Of a DNA stretch of 64,000 bases, positions 57,181 to 64,000 are shown piece after piece (position 1 is the stretch's first letter; every line of letters starts with the position of its first letter). Position numbers and translations under genes: made by a program. Under the pieces are notes generated by a model that saw only the letters and a program-made list of their open reading frames with translations, was not told where the DNA came from and did not search any database. This DNA is from Portulaca oleracea (taxonomy: Eukaryota; Streptophyta; Magnoliopsida; Caryophyllales; Portulacaceae): NCBI GenBank assembly GCA_029582165.1, contig CM055887.1, positions 14,796,190 through 14,860,189 on the forward strand, in the 5' to 3' direction.

Positions 57181-58485
57181 CACTTTAAATTTATTTCTTA
57201 ATAATCTGAACTTTGGACTACTTGGATTCCTGTAGCATGCCATCAAGTTAAGAACTGAACAACTCGATGGTGCACTAATGTGGCGGCAAAGAAGTGTGAC
57301 TGGGGTGTTAGACCATGTGCAGCAGAAAGATTTTTGCCTGGGAACATGAGCATGGAAGTGAAGTTTTCATCCAGCAGAGAACGAAATGGTGGGAACTCAA
57401 AATTGAGAACGCTGCAACGTTCTTTCCTCTCACTCTTAAATGTTTCTTTTTCTTTCAACAAATAGCATTTTGACATGTGACAATTATGTAGTATTTTTCT
57501 CAAAATATAATATTTTGGAGATGAAAAAGTAGGAATGAGTTCATATGATTGTAGATAAATTGGAATGAAGTTCCAAAAAATAGGAATTATGGATGATGTG
57601 GAATGGGTGGACCCCCACTAACAATCCAAAAATATGGATCATTGCTGTATTTGATGTTATAATGAGCCCTGTCAACTTTACTTGGGTCCACATAAACCCC
57701 TCTCTCTCTCTTTCTTCCATTTCATCATCCCCCATTTTTTTTCTCTCTCTAAAAATCTCCTCCTTCTTTCTCAATGATTCTTCTTTCTTCCTCCTCTCTT
57801 TGTATCTCTGGGCTTTTTCGATTCTTATTTTTTCGAATTTTTATTTTCGGCTTTCCGGTAAAAAAATTGAAGTTCTTTTGGAAATTAGCTTACACACATT
57901 TATGTTTAGACTTTTGGATTTTTAGTTTTTTTTTGGGAGTTCTTTCTATGATGGAATTTAAATTATTTGAAGGTTTAATATTAAATTATTGACAATAATA
58001 ATAATAATAATATGTCTTTATTTATAAAGTGATCGATAATTTGCTGAAGATTATGTACTTTGTAATGATAAGTCTAATGTAAGATGCCTCTAGTAAAATA
58101 GATTTTGGCAAATTGTCATAAAAGTTTGACTTTTTTTTCAGTTTTTTCAATTCGATTCTCCATAATAATTTCGTCTTTTGGTTTAAGTCGAATAATTTCG
58201 GGTCAATTTTAATTTTTTTCATTTTCCCATTTTTACGGTTCGGTTTTGAACCGATAAATACCCCTAATTAGTTACGTTGTGAAAGACAAAGAGATATTAA
58301 CGAGAGGAAAGTTTAAGCAAGCAACAAATATTATCCAAAATTAATAAAAAGGGTATTTCATGAAAAATACACACCAATTCTCTCAAAATTCGAAACAAAA
58401 CCTTCAAATTTGTCTATGATAAATATATCACACAAATCTCACCTATTATAAACATAAATTTTGAAACAAGAGGTGCAAAAAAAAA
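57181..58485. other. Gene-poor stretch with a CT-rich tract
   Basis: A CT-rich tract at 57700-57800 followed by a short frame looks like a 5' leader, but no recognisable protein follows. I treat it as non-coding. Confidence 0.4.
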
Positions 58486-59033
58486 TTGGATGTTAATATA
58501 CTGAACTTTTTGGATATTGGACAAAATGTACTGATCTTTGACCTTGGACAATAACACACTGCACTTTGAGGGGTGTTAGGACAATATAATGCACCCGAAA
58601 TGATTTTGACGGTGGCAGACTCAGTGGCTATCCTTCATGGCAGGCCAACAAGATGAATTGGCGAGAAAATATTCAAATTTATGACAAAGGTCAGCTAATC
58701 AACATTAGCATTAATGATTTTATATAACAAAAATAACAATCTCTGATGGGAAACATGTTTAAGCAAAGGAAATTTTATGGTTTTTTTTACTTTTTTCAAA
58801 GTTGACTCTCTTTACTTATGTGGATTAGCTGACATAACCATAAATTTTGATATTTTTTTGGCCAATTAATCTACTCCACCTGCTACGTAGGATCACCATT
58901 GAGTCGTCTATCGGTGGAACCGTTTTTAGTGCATTATTGTCTACCACCTCCCAAAGTATAGTATATTATTGTCCAAGATCAAAGTTCAATGCATTGTTGT
59001 CCAATAACCCAAAAGTTCAGTATATTAACGTCC
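58486..59033. mobile_element. MITE related to the one at 41154
   Basis: The ends are ggatgttaatatactgaac and its inverted copy gttcagtatattaacgtcc. Inside each arm, units like 'ttggacaataacacactg' resemble those of the 41-kb MITE. No clean target duplication was seen because the flank is an A-run. Confidence 0.65.
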
Positions 59034-59278
59034 GAAAACCCAAAAAATAAGTATCACCAATAGTGAAGAATCGATATTTGCTTGCAATTATTAGCTTTTT
59101 GTTGCTCAAAAAGTTCGATTAGAACTCATAATTTTACGCACATTTGTGGTATAGAATGATGGGTAAGCTAGAACCAAAATCAATCCACTTTACAAGTTAA
59201 TTAAGTAATTCATAATTTTGAAGGCAGGTATCCCAAATTGTTCATTCTAGTATGAACAATAAACCATCAAACCACCAA

Positions 59279-59317
59279 ACCCCCCCCCCCCCCCCCACCT
59301 CAAAAAAAAAAAAAAAG
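59279..59317. repeat. Poly-C then poly-A tract
   Basis: About 17 C and then about 16 A in a row. It is low-complexity sequence and prone to assembly or length error. Confidence 0.9.
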
Positions 59318-59915
59318 AAAGAAACTTACTTACCTCACATTATGTTATAGAACTTGCATGTGTTTAATATTAAACTCCCACAAAGGTGTATGCAAGTGCT
59401 GTTGAAAAGTAATCATATATAATTACCCACTTCCAATCAATCTCCCATGCAAACATGTGGTCATTATTCTGGTTAAAGTACAAAAGTAGTCCAAGCTTTA
59501 AAAACGAATCAGATTTGTATGCTTTTACTTTTTTAAGCTTAGAGTTTTCTATTCATTGTATTCTAAACATTGCTTTTAAAATTTAGTAGAAATTTAAAGA
59601 GCAGTTTTTTCACACCAATTATTGTAAATGCACATAATTTCTTTTTTCGTAAAAAAAAAGCTAATAATATGGAAAGATATTCCCAAATATCACCTACACG
59701 TAGGCTTGATAAATTGATTATTTCATCTGGATACGAATTGAATCTTAGTTGAATTTAAATCATAATTTAGTCATTTGATCACGTTCAAATGGAGTCTCAA
59801 TTTAATTCAAATAAACTTTGAGAAAATAGTTTCATATGATTGTAAAGCATCAAAACATAAATAATTTGATTAGTTTAATATATATACTAATAAAAACTTT
59901 TAGAATTACAGCCTG
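59318..59915. other. AT-rich spacer
   Basis: No coding frame or repeat stands out. Confidence 0.45.
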
Positions 59916-60493
59916 TACGTTTAGAGGGTTTTTTGCATTTTGGACCCCAAATTTTAGGGGTATTTACATTTTGAACCCTTGATTTTCAACTTTAACATTT
60001 TGGACCCTAAAGTTTGTAGGCTGAATAAAAAAAGGACCTTAAAGTTTGTGGACTGAAGAAAAAGACCCCTGTGTTATTTTTTATTTTCCTCCCATATTTG
60101 AATTTATCTCCCGATTGACGTCAAACTTTAGGACTATGGTTAAAACTAATATTGAAGTTATAATACACCTCTCTTATTTGTGTCGAGGCTACTTAGACCC
60201 CTGAGTACATGGTTTTAAGTAACTCCGACATGAATAAAAGAGGTTTATTATAACTTTAATATCAGTTTTAACCTTAGTCTTGAAGTTTGATGTCAATCGG
60301 GAGAGAAATTCAAACATGAAAAGAAAAAGAAAAACGGGAAACGAGCTTTTTTTTCAGCTCACAAACTTTACGGTCCTTTTTTTTCAGCCTAAAAACTTTA
60401 GGGTCCAAAAAGTTAAAGTTGAAAACTAAGGGTTCAAAATGTAAATACTCCTAAAATTCGGGGTCCAAAATGCAAAAAATCCTATACGTTTAG
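59916..60493. mobile_element. Mutator-like MITE
   Basis: Element 59925-60484 starts AGGGTTTTTTGCATTTTGGA and ends with the near-complement tccaaaatgcaaaaaatccta. It is flanked by TACGTTTAG (59916-59924, 60485-60493). The arms are about 140 bp long. An inner palindrome around 60150-60250 adds a second fold. Confidence 0.8.
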
Positions 60494-60789
60494 ATATGGA
60501 TTTGTGATGTGTAACTTTGGATATACATAATTCACTAAAAAGTGATCCGTTTTAATACGTAATTTGTGTAACTTTGGAAGTTTGGATGTATATAATGCAC
60601 TGCTAGAATTACAAGTTGTAACATGTTGCGCTCATGATCAAAGAAACCATGCACTTGGTCTTATTGCTTTTATAATATAAAAAATAAGAAAAATGAAATG
60701 TGCTTAATTGAGGTCAAGTATTCAGGCATTAATCCGTTCACAAAATTGACCTATTTTCTTTTGGCTAGTTCCTGCCCTTTTCTTTTCTA

Positions 60790-61027
60790 GTTTTCTGTTG
60801 AAGGAATCTAACGTGATCCCACCATGTACAAACTGGTCAAACTCAAGACCTAATCCAGCACTGCACCTAATCCCGCCACGTCAGACCCGGTCTTCATCTT
60901 CCAATCTCATATATAAAACCTAACACCCCCATCATTATTTCTCTCTTACTGCCTATTAAAACCCCGCATTTATTACTTTTCCTTTGAAATAAGAAATATA
61001 GACTGGAGGTGAGATTGTGTGAATTAA
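60790..61027 (+). promoter_or_regulatory. Promoter and 5' UTR of the MGNC/PADRE-type gene
   Basis: A TATA box (atatataaaa, 60909-60918) lies 110 bp before the ATG. Upstream are CCACGTCA (60876-60883), an ACGT-core element of the kind bound by bZIP factors, and GGTCAA (60835-60840), the complement of a TTGACC W-box bound by WRKY factors. Most of this region is conserved in the stranded copy at 42511-42755. Stress or defence regulation is suggested by the motifs only. Confidence 0.6.
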
Positions 61028-61378
61028 ATGGGCAACTGTTGTGGCATCCATGGCTCAGCGACGTCGTTGAGGATTCAGCCAATGCCGAGGTTGCCGATCG
61101 AGAAGGAAGGGCTCCTTGATCATAGCAGAAGTGAGCCAGTATCCGGTGGAGGAGGGTGCACAGGGGATCAGGTGAGGATTAGGATATCAAAGCAGCAGCT
61201 GGAGGTGCTCCTGAGAAGGGTTGAGCTTGATGATCATCATGGAAGTGGGACCCGTACAAGGCATATTAGTGTAGAACAAGTAGTTCAAAGATTGATTGAT
61301 GAGAGTGATGATTTCGAGATCCATCATACCCATAAATCATGGAGACCTTCCCTTGAGAGCATCCCCGAGGTTAATTGA
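61028..61378 (+). CDS. Small MGNC-type protein, PADRE/DUF4228-like
   Basis: An intact, intronless frame of 116 codons opens at the ATG at 61028. The protein begins MGNCCG: Gly2 fits N-myristoylation and Cys4/Cys5 fit palmitoylation, so membrane attachment is likely. Then follow a basic start (SLRIQPMPRLPIEKEG), a Gly-rich linker, 'QVRIRISKQQLEVLLRRVELD', 'ISVEQVVQRLIDESDDFEIHH' and the end 'WRPSLESIPEVN'. MGNC starts, a KVRIxISKxQLExLL helix and a final W(R/K)PxLxSIPE are hallmarks of the plant PADRE (DUF4228) family, whose members respond to pathogens and abiotic stress; the biochemical role is unknown. At 116 residues it is shorter than most. It is the only apparently intact cellular gene here, and a decayed duplicate lies at 52122-52409. 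The family call is from memory of motifs. Confidence 0.75.
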   Translation: MGNCCGIHGSATSLRIQPMPRLPIEKEGLLDHSRSEPVSGGGGCTGDQVRIRISKQQLEVLLRRVELDDHHGSGTRTRHISVEQVVQRLIDESDDFEIHHTHKSWRPSLESIPEVN

Positions 61379-61860
61379 CTACAGTTTTTTTCCCCTAAAA
61401 AAAAAGAAATCCCCTGTAGTATCACAGTGTGTTGTTAAAACTTTAGTTTAAACAATGTCATTAAAGCATGGCTTTGTTGATTACTACATCTTATTACACT
61501 TGAAAAAAATGACAGGTAAAACTTTGTACATGTACAGAATATTGAAAGTTATTAGCATTTATATCATCTGAACCTCTATTTCCACTTTGGTGATCTTGGT
61601 GTTTTGTTGCCGTGTGATTGTAATATAGATTATGGTTTTATATACTATAGAAACTTATATAGGGATGTCCTATAATTTAGGGAAACTATTATTAGGTTTG
61701 ATACCATATTTTTATAATCAATTTTTTTGTACAGTGAAAATATTATGAGATGATTATTATTAAGGGCATTAGGGTGAAACATAAGTGAATACAGCCAATA
61801 ATGATCGAAAAATACAATTTTGTGATTTTATTCCCGCAATCCCTCTTTCTCTCTCTCCGA
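61379..61860. other. 3' flank of the gene
   Basis: AT-rich sequence that probably includes the 3' UTR. No other gene is seen. Confidence 0.5.
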
Positions 61861-63391
61861 TCTAGGGCCCCCCAACAACTTTTGATGGACGGGGTTTAGT
61901 TCCCGAGCACTCGGGAGGCTTATTGGGTCAACGCCTGGACCCAAGACATACTCTTGCTTTCGAAGTATGTTCGGGCCTTTGAACATAGGCCGAGCCTTCC
62001 TTTTGTGGGCTCATGGGCCACCCTCGAGGCTCCCTAAGGTCTATGGGACGAATCGACATCGGCAATAGTTAATAACTCCTGGGGTGGACCGGAGCCTAGT
62101 TTTCACCTATCAAGGATCGGTTTCACTTTGCAAGTCAAGTCGAAGAGGCATGGAAGTGTGCTAGGTCGTGGCTGCTCATAGTCGTGACAATCAATGTCAT
62201 GCATGTGACCTTGTTCCAACACTCTGGGTGTTTTTTTTTCATCTTTTGGACAGGCTCGCGACACCGGCCTGGTGTCACGGTCGTGACTAATGGTGGGCAA
62301 AATCGGTCAACCGCATTTTAACCACTTTTGCATTCTATGGATTTATGAACCTAAACCTAAACTGCATTATGCGGTTAACCGCAAGTGAAACTTAGAAACC
62401 GAAACCAAACCGAAACCGATGGTTAACGGCATCGAAAACACAATTAACCGCTTTTTAGATTTAATTTACGGTTAACCACCGATTGTTGAGATTTAAAGCA
62501 ACAACTATGGGGTACAAATTAATATTGTACTTTGAAATTTCATATTTTGCTACTAAATTTATCAAAATCGGTTAACCACATGGTTAATCGCTTCACAAAA
62601 AAGCAAAACCAAAACCTAAACCTAAACCGATTAAACCGGTTTGACTAACCTAAACCATATTTTTCAAAAATCCCAAACGGTTAACCGGTTATACCGGTTG
62701 GGTTTTACGGTTTTGTTTTCGGTTTAGGTTTTTGGTGCCCACCCCTAGCCGTGACAACCCGCGACTTTTCCTGGCCAGAGGCAGGTCATCGCCTTGACAA
62801 CTAATGTCACGCTCGTGATCGTGTCAAGCGATTTTAGACCCTTCCGCAAGAAAATGAAGGTCATGGTCGTGACCTTTGATGGTCACGCCCGTGACCTAGA
62901 CGAATTCAGGATTTTTTTAAAAGGTTTAGGCCCTTATTATATCTACCACTTCTCATTTGTAATGAAATTTTGCCTCTTGCTGAATATACATGTTGGGTAT
63001 TTACAAACCCATCAAATGATCAAAATCACATATTTTCTTTATCCATTGCTCAATGGTCGCGAATGTGAGTATCTTCGATATGGTTGATTAGCGGTTCATC
63101 CTTTCTATCTACTTCGTGAAGACCATTTTGGAGGTTTAAGTGTTGTTGGTCGGTTTCTTTTATGCATCATTTGATCTCCTAGTTCAATCTTGGTGAGTTG
63201 CTCCTTATTGATTGAACATATGTTATTTAATTTCTTTGTTGATTAGTTTGTTAATTCAAAAATCATACAAATAGTGGTGTTTGTTGTGCTGATGAGTTCT
63301 ACTTGGATTTGTGTTGAGTTTTGGGATGGTGTTATGATCTTGTGTTGCTAAACTACTCTTTCATCACTTCCCAATTGATTTATGGATAATT
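61861..63391 (+). repeat. Probable LTR of a plus-strand element, split by a hAT MITE
   Basis: It lies directly before a tRNA-Met primer site at 63392. The left edge is uncertain (a GC-richer sequence begins near 61861). Palindromes such as gtcacggtcgtgac (62274-62287), gtcatggtcgtgac and ggtcacgcccgtgacc (62881-62896) lie upstream of a TATA-like ttatatct near 62936. The second LTR is beyond the window. Confidence 0.5.
62280..62755. mobile_element. hAT MITE inside the right-edge LTR
   Basis: Element 62288-62747 has ends TAATGGTGGGCA and TGCCCACCCCTA. The 8-bp flanks GTCGTGAC (62280-62287) and GCCGTGAC (62748-62755) differ at one base. The interior is made of 'ggttaaccg' units in both orientations. 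The target lies in one of the LTR palindromes. Confidence 0.82.
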
Positions 63392-63403
63392 TGGTATCAG
63401 AGC
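63392..63403 (+). other. Primer-binding site (tRNA-Met type) of the right-edge element
   Basis: TGGTATCAGAGC is an exact match to the site used by many copia elements and chromoviruses. It marks the end of the LTR and the start of the interior. Confidence 0.85.
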
Positions 63404-63829
63404 TTGGTGTAGAACTTATTATTTTTGGTAACTTGGGAACCATTTTTCATGCACTGCTTTGGTGTTGATTTGGTTGTGTTTATGTGCTAAAAAGTGATAC
63501 TTGTTGGATGATTTGGATGTAATATTGGTTGATGAAACTTGTCATTTGCAGTTGATCTAAGCTGATGGTGGAGTCTTGATTGTGATTTATATGAGCTGAT
63601 TTTCGGACAGCTTGGGTGATGGTGGTCGGGGATTGAATATGTCGATCTTGGAAGCTTAATTTTGTGGCCGGGGAAATCTTGTGTTGTTGGTATTGTTGCT
63701 TCGATAACAGTCCATCTTCCCTCCATGAGAATAACCTCTCAAAACTCAACAAAAATCTCTGGCTACAAAGAACCCAAAACCATATCTAAACATCTTTACC
63801 TACCTCGTTAAATCCCTTAGCTCCTCAAA

Positions 63830-64000
63830 ATGGCCTCGATGTCTAGTCAAATGGGCAAAAGAGAAACCCTTCCTCCTAACCCGACTCCCCATTCCCAAAC
63901 TACCCTCGATCCTCGAAAGGGAAAGTGGTTCAACGCCAAATGGGAGACCTCGTTGGTATTATGGATGCTATCCGTATCCAACTCCCGAGGGCCAATGATG
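63830..64000 (+). CDS. Start of a retroelement gag-like ORF, cut by the window end
   Basis: The ATG at 63830 opens a frame (MASMSSQMGKRETLPPNPTP...) that stays open to the last base, 57 codons. It lies about 430 bp after the primer site, the usual place for gag. The latter half also reads sensibly in another frame ('MGDLVGIMDAIRIQLP'), so a frameshift near 63930 is possible. Lineage and function cannot be settled from this short piece. Confidence 0.45.
   Translation, partial: MASMSSQMGKRETLPPNPTPHSQTTLDPRKGKWFNAKWETSLVLWMLSVSNSRGPMM

Noticed and set aside
57593..57925. 110-residue frame after a CT-rich tract, considered as a small gene
   Set aside because: Low-complexity Ser/Phe/Leu composition and no family resemblance.

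Overview
The window is plant nuclear DNA, most likely from a eudicot. The clues are plant-type L1 LINEs with an RNase H tail, Ty1/copia elements primed by initiator tRNA-Met, Ty3/gypsy elements of the Athila/Tat kind with a tRNA-Asp-like primer site, a Cassandra TRIM, hAT and Mutator-like MITEs, Helitron ends, and one intact small plant gene of the MGNC/PADRE (DUF4228-like) type. I cannot name the species. Almost all of the window is transposable elements, most of them broken. I saw no tRNA, functional rRNA or CRISPR array.

Layout, left third. Bases 1-58 are the 3' end of a Helitron. A minus-strand L1 LINE (LINE-A, 519-9311, 15-bp target duplication) is interrupted by a deletion derivative of an Athila-like element (G0, 3234-8593). 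From 9851 to 34070 lies one large nest. A copia element (C1, plus strand) was split inside gag by a non-autonomous LTR element (G2, minus strand). G2's 5' LTR was split by an Athila-like element with recognisable gag-pol (G3, 14451-27618). C1 was also split by a hAT-like element carrying a Mutator-like MITE. Removing the inserts at their target duplications restores continuity at each level.

Middle. 34238 to about 36900 is the 3' end of another Athila-like element (G4). It is followed by a small MITE, a Cassandra TRIM with a 5S rRNA-derived segment (38374-39039), a probable Helitron (39569 to about 41915) containing a Mutator-like MITE, and a second such MITE. At 42511-42755 there is a copy of the promoter of the small gene found at 61 kb. 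It is cut off from its decayed coding part (52122-52409) by about 9.4 kb of insertions: an LTR-element fragment and a 6.3-kb L1 LINE (LINE-B, 45189-51482).

Right third. A compact 1.66-kb non-autonomous copia-type element (53027-54686) sits in another LTR fragment. AT-rich tandem repeats, a G-rich fold-back element split by a hAT MITE, and two more inverted-repeat MITEs follow. The only apparently intact cellular gene is at 61028-61378, with a readable promoter. The window ends in the 5' end of a further LTR element (primer site at 63392, gag start at 63830).

The most interesting signal is shared by LTRs that otherwise look unrelated. Each carries a cluster of CG-containing, GC-rich palindromes of about 14-18 bp in the U3 region, upstream of its TATA-like box. 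In G3 a second cluster of the same palindrome lies inside the element, ahead of the extra 3' ORF, where an internal promoter would be expected. Other candidates for undescribed function are a conserved non-coding block and repeated polypurine tracts in the 3' regions of the three Athila-like elements.
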